A stretch of DNA of 64,000 bases from DATCBF01 sp964401995 (GTDB lineage Bacteria; Actinomycetota; Thermoleophilia; Solirubrobacterales; 70-9), in contig CAYOAP010000003.1 of the NCBI GenBank assembly GCA_964401995.1, forward strand, positions 144,824 through 208,823, given 5' to 3'. A program made the translations under genes and the position numbers. Shown here in pieces: positions 23,112 to 31,450 of the stretch. The notes under the pieces were generated by a model that saw only the letters and a program-made list of their open reading frames with translations, ran no database searches and was not told where the DNA came from. How positions within the stretch are numbered: position 1 is the stretch's first letter; each line of letters starts with the position of its first letter.

Positions 23112-24730
23112 TGCGAAGGGCGGGTTGGCTGACACTGCTGCTGGCGGTGGCCCTCGCTTTGCCCACAATGGCCGCCGCCGCAGATTCCCCGGCAAAGATC
23201 ACCGCCGCCGAAGCGGAAAAGGTCGCCAACCTCGATCCAAACGCGGTCAAGGAGCGGGCAGAGAACCACGGGGTGACGTCGAGCGCGTCGATGGTCGACG
23301 GCAACTGGGAGGTCGCCTACTTCGCCGACGGCAAGGAGGTCGCGCTTGTCATCGTTGATCCGACCACCGGCCTGGTCCGCGAGTCGTGGACCGGCTACCA
23401 GGTGGCCTGGAAGATGGCCCGCGGCTATCCCGGCGCCTTCGGCCACAAGCTCGACGCCCCTTATGTCTTCCTTCCCCTCTGCGCCCTCTTCCTGGTCGGG
23501 CTGGCCGACTGGCGCCGGCGCTGGCGGATCGCCAACCTCGACCTCGCCGTGCTGCTCAGCTTCGGCATCTCCCACTTCTTCTTCAACCGCACCGAAATCG
23601 GCGTCTCGGTCCCGCTCCAGTACATCCCGCTCGTCTACCTCTTCGGCCGGGCGCTGTGGATCGGCTTCCATGGTCGCGGCGAGGGCCTGCGCCCGGTCTG
23701 GCCCGCAGCTTGGCTGCTGGTCGCCGCCCTCTTCTTGATCGGCTTCCGGGTCGGGCTCAACATCGCCGACTCCGGCACGATCGACGTCGGTTACGCCAGC
23801 GTCGTCGGCGCCGATCGCATCAGCCACGGCGAACCGATCTACGGCAACTTCCCCGACGACGTCTCCCAGGGCGACACCTACGGCCCGGTCAACTACTTCG
23901 CCTACGTCCCCTTCGAGCGAATCTGGCCCTGGAGCGGCAGCTGGGATGACTTGCCGGCAGCCCACGGCGCCGCGGTCTTCTTCGACCTGATGACCTTCGC
24001 CCTCTTGCTCTTCCTTGGCCGCCGGATCAGGCCCGGGCCGGAGGGCCAGAAGCTGGCGGCGACCCTGGCCTTCGGCTGGGCCGCGTATCCGTACACCGCG
24101 TTCACCCTGGAGTCGAACTCAAACGACTCCCTGGTGGCGATGCTGCTTGTCGCGACCCTGTTGATCCTGGCCCGCCCCGCCGCGCGTGGGGCAATGGCGG
24201 CGCTGGCGACCTTCGCCAAGTTCGCCCCGGCGGTCCTCGCCCCGATGCTGCTCACCTACGGCCCAAAACGCTGGCGCTTCGCGGCCGCCTTCGTGCTCAC
24301 CTCCGCCCTGGCCATGCTCTGGGCCCTGCTCGACCCGGGCCTGCACACCTTCTACGAGCGGACGATCGCCTACCAGGCGGGCCGCGACTCACCCTTCAGC
24401 ATCTGGGGCCAGGCTCCAGCCCTGGAACCCCTGCGCATAGCGATCCTGGTTGGGACAGGCGCCCTGTCCCTTCTCTTCGCGTTCCGCCCGCGAAAGAAGA
24501 CCCTGGTCCAGGTAGCGGCCTTGAGTGCAGCCCTGCTCTTGGGCATCCAGCTGACGATGCACCACTGGTTCTACCTCTACATCGTCTGGTTCTTCCCCCT
24601 GCTCCTGGTAGCCATGGCATCCCTGGAGAAGGACCCCTCCCCGGCTACGGGGCGATTGGAGCGGGGACCATCACCTGCAAGATCGAGTCAGCAAGACCCG
24701 AAGGGCTCACCTCAACCAGGGCGCCCATAA
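23111..24730 (+). CDS. Polytopic membrane protein, GT87-like, with PepSY-like N-terminal domain
   Basis: 539 residues. Signal peptide 1-23 (LTLLLAVALALPTMAAAA). Residues about 25-100 look like a PepSY-type domain (KITAAEAEKVANLD, WEVAYFADGKEVALVIVDPTTGLVRESW). Then come about 10-12 transmembrane helices with short loops, including DRISHGEPIYGNFP and TYGPVNYFAY. This layout resembles mannosyltransferase-type GT-C enzymes (GT87), with acidic residues in the first loops. Substrate unknown. The last 80 bases overlap the convergent ymdB gene. Confidence 0.65.
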   Translation: MRRAGWLTLLLAVALALPTMAAAADSPAKITAAEAEKVANLDPNAVKERAENHGVTSSASMVDGNWEVAYFADGKEVALVIVDPTTGLVRESWTGYQVAWKMARGYPGAFGHKLDAPYVFLPLCALFLVGLADWRRRWRIANLDLAVLLSFGISHFFFNRTEIGVSVPLQYIPLVYLFGRALWIGFHGRGEGLRPVWPAAWLLVAALFLIGFRVGLNIADSGTIDVGYASVVGADRISHGEPIYGNFPDDVSQGDTYGPVNYFAYVPFERIWPWSGSWDDLPAAHGAAVFFDLMTFALLLFLGRRIRPGPEGQKLAATLAFGWAAYPYTAFTLESNSNDSLVAMLLVATLLILARPAARGAMAALATFAKFAPAVLAPMLLTYGPKRWRFAAAFVLTSALAMLWALLDPGLHTFYERTIAYQAGRDSPFSIWGQAPALEPLRIAILVGTGALSLLFAFRPRKKTLVQVAALSAALLLGIQLTMHHWFYLYIVWFFPLLLVAMASLEKDPSPATGRLERGPSPARSSQQDPKGSPQPGRP

Positions 24731-25430
24731 CCCAGACATCCTCGGTGGCCGTTTCAAACCGGGTTGGCATCTGAGTGATCAGCGAGGCAAGCGCCTGCTC
24801 CGGTTTCACCCCCAGCACGCTGGTGCGGGCCCCGGTCATGCCGACGTCGGAGATGAAAGCGGTGCCTTTGGGCAGCACTCGCCCGTCGGCGGTGGGCACG
24901 TGGGTGTGGGTGCCGAAGACCGCCGCGACCTGGCCGTCGAGGTGCCAGCCCATCGCCACCTTCTCGCTCGTCACCTCGGCATGGAAATCGACGATCGCCA
25001 GGTCGAAGTCGCCCTTGATCCGTTCCAGGATCGCGTCGACCTCGTGGAACGGCGAGCGGGCGACGGTCAGCCCGACCGCGCCGCTGAGGTTGATCACCGC
25101 GACCCGGGTACCGTCGACGTCGACAATCGTGTGGCCCCGGCCGGGGTTGGCATGGGGGTAATTGGCAGGCCGGATCACGCGCTCGGTGTCGTCGAGGAAA
25201 GCGTAGGCCTCGCGGTGGCGGTAGACGTGGTTGCCGGTGGTGATCACGCCGGCCCCGGCCCTGAAGATCTCGCCGGCGGTCTTCTCGGTGATCCCCATCC
25301 CCCCGGCCGAGTTCTCGCCGTTGACGACAACGAGGTCGGGAGCGTGCTGCTCGCGCAGGGCCGGCATCGCGTCGCGCAGGCCACGCCGGCCCGGCCCGCC
25401 GACAACGTCGCCGATAAATAGAACCTTCAT
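24645..25430 (-). CDS. ymdB: YmdB family metallophosphoesterase
   Basis: 261 residues from ATG at 25430. Motifs: MKVLFIGDVVGGPGRRGLRDAMP (first metal Asp), VVNGENSAGGMGIT, GAGVITTGNHVYRHREAY (GNH metal motif), IVDFHAEVTSEKVAMGWHLDGQVAAVFGTHTHVPTADGRVLPKGTAFISDVGMTG. Characterised YmdB enzymes hydrolyse 2',3'-cyclic AMP and affect biofilm and motility choices in Bacillus. In actinobacteria the gene often sits near rny; no rny is present here. Confidence 0.92.
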   Translation of the reverse strand: MKVLFIGDVVGGPGRRGLRDAMPALREQHAPDLVVVNGENSAGGMGITEKTAGEIFRAGAGVITTGNHVYRHREAYAFLDDTERVIRPANYPHANPGRGHTIVDVDGTRVAVINLSGAVGLTVARSPFHEVDAILERIKGDFDLAIVDFHAEVTSEKVAMGWHLDGQVAAVFGTHTHVPTADGRVLPKGTAFISDVGMTGARTSVLGVKPEQALASLITQMPTRFETATEDVWVMGALVEVSPSGLADSILQVMVPAPIAP

Positions 25431-25467
25431 GCGGCGGACCCTAGCTCGCCAGTAGCGTTCGGCGGCG

Positions 25468-26202
25468 ATGGGAGCGACCGGAACCGGGGCGGTAGCGCTG
25501 GAGGCACGCGGGCTGGTCAAGCGCTACGGCAAGCGCGCTGCCCTGCGTGGGATCGACTTCGTTGCCAGGCCGGGCGAGCTGCTGGCGGTGACCGGCCCCA
25601 ACGGCGCGGGGAAGACGACGCTGCTCTCGATCCTGGCCGGAATCTCGCGGCCCGACGAGGGCGAGGTCAGCCTGCCGCTGGGCGAGGTCGGCTGGGTCCC
25701 GCAGCAGCCGGCGCTCTACCGGCGGCTGACCGTCGAGGAGAACCTGCTGCTCTTCGCCCGGCTCGAGAAGCACGAGGATCCGCACGCCTCGGTCGAGCAG
25801 ATGCTTGAGCTCTCGGCCCTCGCCGACCGCCGCGACGAGATCGTCGCCCGGCTCTCGGGCGGCAACCAGCAGCGGATCAACATCGCGATCGGCCTGCTTT
25901 CGGCGCCGGCGGTGCTGCTGCTCGACGAGCCCAGCGTCGGGCTCGACCCGCGCCAGCGGGCCCGGGTCTGGGAGTTCGTCTCCGCCCTCGCGGCCGACGG
26001 CGCGACGGTGATCTTCTCCACCCACGACATCCAGGAGGCCGAGCGCTACGGCAGGCGCCTGCTCGTCCTCGCCGACGGCGACGGCCTCTTCGACGGCTCC
26101 CCCGCCGAGCTGCGCGAAGCGGTCCGCAGCGAGGCGCCCGAGGCCGCCGACCGCGACTTCGAGACCGCCTTCGTCGCCTACCTGCGCCACCGGGGCCACT
26201 GA
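25468..26202 (+). CDS. ABC transporter ATP-binding protein
   Basis: 244 residues. ATPase subunit of an ABC-2 type exporter. Walker A is GPNGAGKTT, Q-loop region WVPQQPALYRRLTVEENL, signature LSGGNQQR, Walker B VLLLDEPSVGLDP, H-loop STHDIQEAERYG. The signature LSGGNQQ is the drug/Nod-factor exporter type. Its TGA shares one base with the ATG of the permease gene, so the two subunits form one transporter. Substrate unknown. Confidence 0.92.
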   Translation: MGATGTGAVALEARGLVKRYGKRAALRGIDFVARPGELLAVTGPNGAGKTTLLSILAGISRPDEGEVSLPLGEVGWVPQQPALYRRLTVEENLLLFARLEKHEDPHASVEQMLELSALADRRDEIVARLSGGNQQRINIAIGLLSAPAVLLLDEPSVGLDPRQRARVWEFVSALAADGATVIFSTHDIQEAERYGRRLLVLADGDGLFDGSPAELREAVRSEAPEAADRDFETAFVAYLRHRGH

Positions 26203-27554
26203 TGCGCTGGCTGCTGCTCAAGGACCTGCAGATCCTGCGCCGCTCCCCCCTGCAGGCGGTGCTGCTGGTTGCCTACCCGGTGTTGATCGCCCTGCTCGTC
26301 GGCTTCGCGATCTCGGGCCAGCCGAGCAAGCCCCGGGTCGCCTTCCTCAACCAGGTGCCGAAGGACACCCGGATCAGCGTCGGCGGGACCGAGCTGCCGG
26401 CGGTCGGCGCCGGCCAGCGGATCTGCAGCCGGGTCGAGTGCGTCAAAGTCAAGAACCGCCAGCAGGCGATCGAAAAGGTCCGCTCTGGCGATGTCCTCGC
26501 GGCGGTGATCCTGCCCGCCAACCTCGTCGACCAGATCAACTCGCTGGCGACGCTGACTCCCGGCACGCCGCGGGTCGAAGTCATGGTCAACGAGGAGGAC
26601 CCGGTCAAGGCCCAGCTCGTCAACGACAAGATCAGCTCGTTGCTGGCGCAGGCGAACCTGGTCATCGCCCGCCAGATCGCCAAATCCGGCGGCGAATACC
26701 TGAACCTGCTCGTCAACGGCGGCCAGTTCGAAGTGCTCGGCGAATCGTTCGGGATCCTCGGCCTGCGCAACGTCGCCAAGATCCTTGAAGCGGTCACCCC
26801 CACGGTGCCGCCGGGGCCGCTGCGGACCTCGCTCGACCAGGTCACCCGCTTCTCGACCCTGGCCCGCGACAACCTCAACGTCGCCGGGCCGCTGATCGAC
26901 CGGCTGGCGCAGCCGATCGCCGTCGATAAGAAGGTCGTCAGCGGCAAGAGCCCGCCGCTGGACACGTTCGCGATCGCGGTCGCCGCGACCTTTGTCCTCA
27001 CCTTCGTGATCGTCCTGCTGGTCGCCGGCTCGCTGGCGCTGGAGCGTGAGGAGAACGCCTTCCCCAGGTTGACCCGCGGCCTCGTCTCGCGCTCGGCCCT
27101 GCTCGCCGAGAAGGTCGGCTTGGGGATGGCGGTCGGCCTCGTCGTCACCCTGCTGATGCTCGCTGGCCTGCAGTTCTTCGTGCCTTTGGAATGGAGCCGC
27201 TTCGGCCTCTGGCTGATCGCGATCCTCGCCGGTGGCGCTGGGATCGGCGCCGCCGGCGCGGCGCTCGGCGCGGCAGCCCGAGACGTCCGCGCCGTCTCCC
27301 TGCTCGCCTTCATGGTCACCCTCCCGGTCGCCTTCCTCTCCCTCGTCCCCTCTGGCACGGTCGGCCCCGCGATCTACGACGCGATCAAGTTCGTCACCGC
27401 GCTCTTCCCCTTCAAGCCCGCCCTGCAGGCGATGACAGCCGCCCTCGATTCCTCTGGCCCAGGAATTGGCAGGCCGTTAATCCACCTCGCAATTCTCGTA
27501 GTCGCCTATGGCCTCTTGGCCCGCTTCGCCCTGCGCCGCTTTTCAGCTGTTTGA
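26202..27554 (+). CDS. ABC-2 type transporter permease with large extracytoplasmic domain
   Basis: 450 residues. First helix at about 18-38 (LQAVLLVAYPVLIALLVGFAISG). Residues 40-255 form a soluble outside domain (PRVAFLNQVPKDTRI, AAVILPANLVDQINSL), as in ABC2_membrane_3/YhgE-like exporters. Five C-terminal helices follow (about 260-285, 305-325, 340-360, 370-390, 425-445). It pairs with the ATPase gene directly upstream. Export of drugs, lipids or wall precursors is possible; the sequence does not tell. Confidence 0.85.
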   Translation: MRWLLLKDLQILRRSPLQAVLLVAYPVLIALLVGFAISGQPSKPRVAFLNQVPKDTRISVGGTELPAVGAGQRICSRVECVKVKNRQQAIEKVRSGDVLAAVILPANLVDQINSLATLTPGTPRVEVMVNEEDPVKAQLVNDKISSLLAQANLVIARQIAKSGGEYLNLLVNGGQFEVLGESFGILGLRNVAKILEAVTPTVPPGPLRTSLDQVTRFSTLARDNLNVAGPLIDRLAQPIAVDKKVVSGKSPPLDTFAIAVAATFVLTFVIVLLVAGSLALEREENAFPRLTRGLVSRSALLAEKVGLGMAVGLVVTLLMLAGLQFFVPLEWSRFGLWLIAILAGGAGIGAAGAALGAAARDVRAVSLLAFMVTLPVAFLSLVPSGTVGPAIYDAIKFVTALFPFKPALQAMTAALDSSGPGIGRPLIHLAILVVAYGLLARFALRRFSAV

Positions 27555-27590
27555 CCCGCGCCCCGAGCGGGCCTCCCTAGAATCTCCGCC

Positions 27591-28562
27591 ATGCCATTCC
27601 CGGCAACACGGATGAGGCGCCTGCGCCGCACCGCGGCCTTGCGCGGCCTGGTCAGCGAGACCAGCCTCTCGCCGGCCCACCTAATCCAGCCGATGTTCGT
27701 GGTCGCCGGCGAGAATGTGCGCGAAGACGTCGACTCGATGCCGGGCATTGAGCGCTTCTCGATCTCCGAGCTGGTCGCCGAGGCGACCGAGGTCATCGCC
27801 ACCGGGGTCGGCTCGGTCCTGCTTTTCGGGATCCCCTCGGCCAAGGACGAGACCGGCACCGGCGCCTACGACGACGAGGGCGTGGTGCAGATGGCGGTGC
27901 GGGCTTTGAAGGAGGCGCATCCGGAGCTGACGGTGATCACCGACGTCTGCCTCTGCGAGTACACCTCGCACGGCCACTGCGGCTTCCTCCGCGACGGCGA
28001 GGTCGACAACGACATCACGGTCGAGCTGCTGGCCAAAACCGCGATCTCCCACGCCGAGGCCGGCGCCGACGCGGTCGCTCCCAGCGACATGATGGACGGG
28101 CGGGTCGGCACGATTCGCCACCAGCTCGACGAGGAGGGCCACTCCAACGTCCCGATCGTCGCCTACAGCGCCAAGTACGCATCCGCCTTCTACGGGCCCT
28201 TCCGCGAGGCGGCCGAGTCGACCCCCGAATCGGGCGATCGCCGCGGCTACCAGATGGATCCGGCCAACGCCGAAGAGGCGGTGCGCGAGGCCGAGCTCGA
28301 CCTTGAAGAGGGGGCCGACATGGTGATGGTCAAGCCCGCCACGCCCTACCTCGACGTCCTGCGCCGGATCAAAGACGCGACCGGCGCCCCGGTTGCCGCC
28401 TACCATGTGTCGGGCGAGTACTCGGCTCTGAAGGCCGCCGCCCAGAACGGCTGGCTCGATGAGCGCGCCGCCGTGCTCGAGACCTTGACATCGATCCGCC
28501 GCGCCGGCGCCGACGCGATCGTCACTTACTACGCGAAGGAGGCCGCGGCTTGGCTTCAGTGA
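27591..28562 (+). CDS. hemB: Delta-aminolevulinic acid dehydratase (porphobilinogen synthase)
   Basis: 323 residues. Condenses two 5-aminolevulinates to porphobilinogen. Zinc-type active site: Cys120, Cys122, Cys130 in DVCLCEYTSHGHC. The Schiff-base lysines are K195 (YSAKYASAFYGPFR) and K248 (MVMVKPATPYLD). The RGYQMDPANAEEAVRE stretch is also diagnostic. It is the first gene of a tetrapyrrole operon; the next gene overlaps by 13 bases from its preferred start. Confidence 0.97.
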   Translation: MPFPATRMRRLRRTAALRGLVSETSLSPAHLIQPMFVVAGENVREDVDSMPGIERFSISELVAEATEVIATGVGSVLLFGIPSAKDETGTGAYDDEGVVQMAVRALKEAHPELTVITDVCLCEYTSHGHCGFLRDGEVDNDITVELLAKTAISHAEAGADAVAPSDMMDGRVGTIRHQLDEEGHSNVPIVAYSAKYASAFYGPFREAAESTPESGDRRGYQMDPANAEEAVREAELDLEEGADMVMVKPATPYLDVLRRIKDATGAPVAAYHVSGEYSALKAAAQNGWLDERAAVLETLTSIRRAGADAIVTYYAKEAAAWLQ

Positions 28563-29635
28563 AAGTTCCCCAGTCCAAGGCCCGCTCCCGCAAGGACGGC
28601 GCCGCGATTCCGCTCGACGAGACCGACAAGCGGCTGATGAACATGCTGCAGTCGAACTTCCCGCTCGACCCGGAGCCCTTCGCCCTGGTCGCCTCGGAGG
28701 CGGAGATGGATCTCGATGATCTCCTCACCCGCACCCAGCGCCTGCTCGACGAGCGCATCATCCGCGAGATCACGCCGATCTTCGACACCCGCGCCCTCGG
28801 CTACGAGTCGATGCTGGTCGCCGCCAAAGTCGATGCTGACAACCCACAGCGGGCCGCCTCGGTCGTCAACGCCCACCCGGGCGTTTCCCACAATTACCTG
28901 CGGACCCACGAGTTCAACCTCTGGTTCACGATCGCGACCCCGCCCGACTCCGAGCTGGGCCTCGCCGGCACCCTCGATGTGCTGATGAAGGAGGCCGGGG
29001 CCGAGTCGATGCGGCAGCTGCCGACCCTGACCCTGTTCAAGATCAACATGAACCTGGAGATGGAGAAGGGAACCGAAGCTCTCGCCTCCGCGGTCGATGC
29101 CTCGCCGCCGCGCGAGCTTGAGGCGCAGCCCTACGACGAGGCCGACATCGCCGTGATCCGTGCCCTGCAGGGGCCGATGAAGGCGGTCGAGCGCCCCTAC
29201 GACGAGGCCGCCGAGGAGCTGGGGATGAGCACTGAGGACCTGCTTGAGCACCTCGGCGGGATGGTCGATCGCAAGATCCTGCGCCGCGTCGCCGCGATCC
29301 TCTATCACCGCCGCGCCGGCTTCTCCGCCAACGGGATGGGCGTCTGGAAGGTCCCGGAGGCCGAGATCATGGAGGTGGGAGGGAAGATGGCTTCTTACCG
29401 CGGCATCTCCCACTGCTACCAGCGGCCGACCTACGCCGACTGGCCCTACAGCGTCTTCACCATGGCCCACGGCCGCTCCAAGGAGGAGTGCGACGCGATC
29501 CTCGACTCGATCGCCGCCGACTGCGGGATGGGCCCCGACGATCGCGCCACGCTCTACTCCTCGACCGAGTACAAGAAGATCCGCCTCCACTACTTCACCG
29601 ACGATTACGCGGCCTGGGAGGCCGAGCATTCCTAA
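28550..29635 (+). CDS. Fused siroheme decarboxylase-like protein (AhbA-AhbB / NirD-NirL type)
   Basis: 361 residues, two tandem Lrp/AsnC-like units. Unit 1 (about 22-165) has LDETDKRLMNMLQSNFPLDPEPFALVASE and the AhbA/NirD-type ligand region HPGVSHNYLRTHEFNLWFTI (H114, Y116, R118). Unit 2 (about 195-345) has RALQGPMKAVERPYDEAAEELGM and RGISHCYQRPTYADWPYSVFTMAHGR (H288), typical of AhbB/NirL. Known relatives decarboxylate siroheme to 12,18-didecarboxysiroheme in the alternative heme and heme d1 routes, and are often mislabelled as Lrp regulators. Sandwiched between hemB and hemL. TTG start with GAAGGAGG 7 bases upstream. Function is inferred. Confidence 0.75.
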   Translation: MASVKVPQSKARSRKDGAAIPLDETDKRLMNMLQSNFPLDPEPFALVASEAEMDLDDLLTRTQRLLDERIIREITPIFDTRALGYESMLVAAKVDADNPQRAASVVNAHPGVSHNYLRTHEFNLWFTIATPPDSELGLAGTLDVLMKEAGAESMRQLPTLTLFKINMNLEMEKGTEALASAVDASPPRELEAQPYDEADIAVIRALQGPMKAVERPYDEAAEELGMSTEDLLEHLGGMVDRKILRRVAAILYHRRAGFSANGMGVWKVPEAEIMEVGGKMASYRGISHCYQRPTYADWPYSVFTMAHGRSKEECDAILDSIAADCGMGPDDRATLYSSTEYKKIRLHYFTDDYAAWEAEHS

Positions 29636-30899
29636 TCACCAGCGTTCGTCGCAGCTCTACGAGCGAGCGCTGCGAGTCCTGCCTGGCGGAGTCAACAGCC
29701 CGGTCCGGGCGCTGCGCCAGATCGGCCGCAACCCGATCTTCATCGAGCGCGGCGAGGGCGCCGAGCTGGTCGACGTCGACGGCAACCGCTACCTCGACTG
29801 GGTCGGCTCCTGGGGGCCGCTGATCCTTGGCCACGCGCACCCGGCGGTGCTCGCCGCCGTCGAGGGGGCCGCCGCCCGCGGCACCAGCTACGGCGCCGCG
29901 ACCGCGGCCGAGGTCGAGCTGGCGGAGGAGATCGCCGCCCGGGTTCCCTCGGTGGAGATGGTGCGGATGACCTCCTCCGGGACCGAGGCGGCGATGAGCG
30001 CGGTCCGTCTCGCCCGCGCCGTGACCGGCCGCGACGTCGTCGTCAAGTTCGCCGGCGCCTACCACGGCCACTCCGACGGCCTGCTGGCCGAGGGCGGCTC
30101 TGGCCTCGCCACACTCGGCATCCCGGCGACGCCGGGAGTGACCGCCGCCCAGGCCGCCGGCACCGTGGTCGTGCCGTGGAACGATCGCGAGGCGGTCACG
30201 GCCGCCCTCGAAGAGCACGAAGCCGCTGCCCTGCTGGCGGAGCCGATCGCCGCCAACATGGGGGTCGTCCCGCCCGAGGATGGCTTTCTCGAGTTCCTGC
30301 GCGAGGCGACCAGCAGGGCCGGTTCCCTGCTGATCCTCGACGAGGTGATCACCGGCTTCCGCGTCGCCCGCGGCGGCGCCCAGGAGCTCTACGGAGTTAC
30401 CCCCGATCTGACTGTGCTCGGCAAGGTGATCGGCGGCGGCTTGCCGGCGGCGGCCTATGCCGGGCCGCGTGAGCTGATGGAGCGAGTCGCCCCGGCCGGC
30501 GACGTCTACCAGGCGGGCACGCTCTCGGGCAACCCGCTGGCGGCCGCGGCTGGCCTGGCGACCCTGCGCGAGTTGGACGACGCTGCCTACGAGCGCATCG
30601 CGACCCTGACCGAGCGCTTCAGCTCTGGACTGGAGGGCCTCGCAGCCGACCGGCCGCTCCAGGTCGCCTCGGCCCCGGGCCTGGTCACGCTTTTCTTCAG
30701 CGAGGCCCCGGTCCGCGACTTCGCCGGCGCCGCTGCCTGCGACCTCGAGGCCCACGCCGGCTTCTGCCGCGCCCTGCTCGACCGCGGCGTCTACCCGCCC
30801 CCGTCCCAGTTCGAGGCCTGGTTCGTCTCGCTCGCCCACGACGAGGACTCGATCGACCGCACGCTGGAAGCGGTCGGCGATTCCCTGTCCGAGGACTAG
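29628..30899 (+). CDS. hemL: Glutamate-1-semialdehyde 2,1-aminomutase
   Basis: 423 residues. PLP enzyme making 5-aminolevulinate. Hallmarks: RALRVLPGGVNSPVRAL, LDWVGSWGPLILGHAHPAV, SSGTEAAMSAVRLARA, KFAGAYHGHSDGLL, ILDEVITGFRVARGG, and the PLP-lysine loop LTVLGKVIGGGLPAAAY. No ATG, GTG or TTG lies in frame near the conserved N-terminus. ATT at 29628-29630 is preceded by GGGAGG with a 6-base spacer and gives the expected length (IPNHQRSSQLYERAL, with initiator Met in place of Ile). It overlaps the upstream gene by 8 bases. Confidence 0.93.
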   Translation: MPNHQRSSQLYERALRVLPGGVNSPVRALRQIGRNPIFIERGEGAELVDVDGNRYLDWVGSWGPLILGHAHPAVLAAVEGAAARGTSYGAATAAEVELAEEIAARVPSVEMVRMTSSGTEAAMSAVRLARAVTGRDVVVKFAGAYHGHSDGLLAEGGSGLATLGIPATPGVTAAQAAGTVVVPWNDREAVTAALEEHEAAALLAEPIAANMGVVPPEDGFLEFLREATSRAGSLLILDEVITGFRVARGGAQELYGVTPDLTVLGKVIGGGLPAAAYAGPRELMERVAPAGDVYQAGTLSGNPLAAAAGLATLRELDDAAYERIATLTERFSSGLEGLAADRPLQVASAPGLVTLFFSEAPVRDFAGAAACDLEAHAGFCRALLDRGVYPPPSQFEAWFVSLAHDEDSIDRTLEAVGDSLSED

Positions 30900-30902
30900 C
30901 CG

Positions 30903-31388
30903 ATGGCGGCCGATCCGAAAGAGGCGTTGAGGGCCCTCGCCGACCAGCTGCGGGCGCAGGACACTCCGATCTCCCCGCATGTGGTCGACCCCGTCGAGCC
31001 GTCCTCGCTCGGCCTGCTCGCCGCCGCCGGCCCCCGCGCGGCGCAGGACCCCGCCGGCTACGCGCTGGTGGTCGAGTCGGTTCGCGAGGGCTACCTCCTG
31101 CACTATGGCCAGCCCCGTCTCGTCGTCGGCCACGACCCCGACCTCGCCCTCCTCGCCGGCGACTATCTCTACGCGCTCGGACTCCAGCGCCTCGCCGTTT
31201 TTGGCGACACCAGCGCGGTTGCGGAGCTGGCCGACCTGATCAGCCTCTCGGCCCAGCTGCACGCCGAGGGCCGCGCCGCGGCCGCTCCAGACCTATGGAG
31301 GAGCGCCGCGATCGCGGTCGGAAACGGGCCCGACGAGACCCATGAGGCAGCCAAGCAGAGGCTTCGAAAAGGGTCGCCCGATGCCTGA
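30903..31388 (+). CDS. Uncharacterised helical protein, possibly isoprenoid-synthase-like
   Basis: 161 residues from ATG, 3 bases after hemL. Almost wholly alpha-helical, no signal or membrane segment. YLLHYGQPRLVVGHDPDLALLAGDYLYALGLQRLAVFGDTSAVAELADLISLSAQLHAEG resembles the helices of polyprenyl diphosphate synthases, where a GD(F/Y)L motif precedes a long helix, but the catalytic DDxxD motifs are absent. Polyprenyl synthase and menG lie 3 kb downstream, so an accessory subunit is possible. The function is unknown. Confidence 0.55.
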   Translation: MAADPKEALRALADQLRAQDTPISPHVVDPVEPSSLGLLAAAGPRAAQDPAGYALVVESVREGYLLHYGQPRLVVGHDPDLALLAGDYLYALGLQRLAVFGDTSAVAELADLISLSAQLHAEGRAAAAPDLWRSAAIAVGNGPDETHEAAKQRLRKGSPDA

Positions 31389-31450
31389 CCGTGCCACTTC
31401 GACCTCGGTTTCCGTGCCAACGCAATAGACTTCCGCGTCGCGATTTCGAC

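Noticed and set aside
28550..29635. Annotation as an Lrp/AsnC transcriptional regulator.
   Set aside because: The double-unit layout, HNYLR and HCYQRP motifs and hemB/hemL context fit siroheme decarboxylases better.
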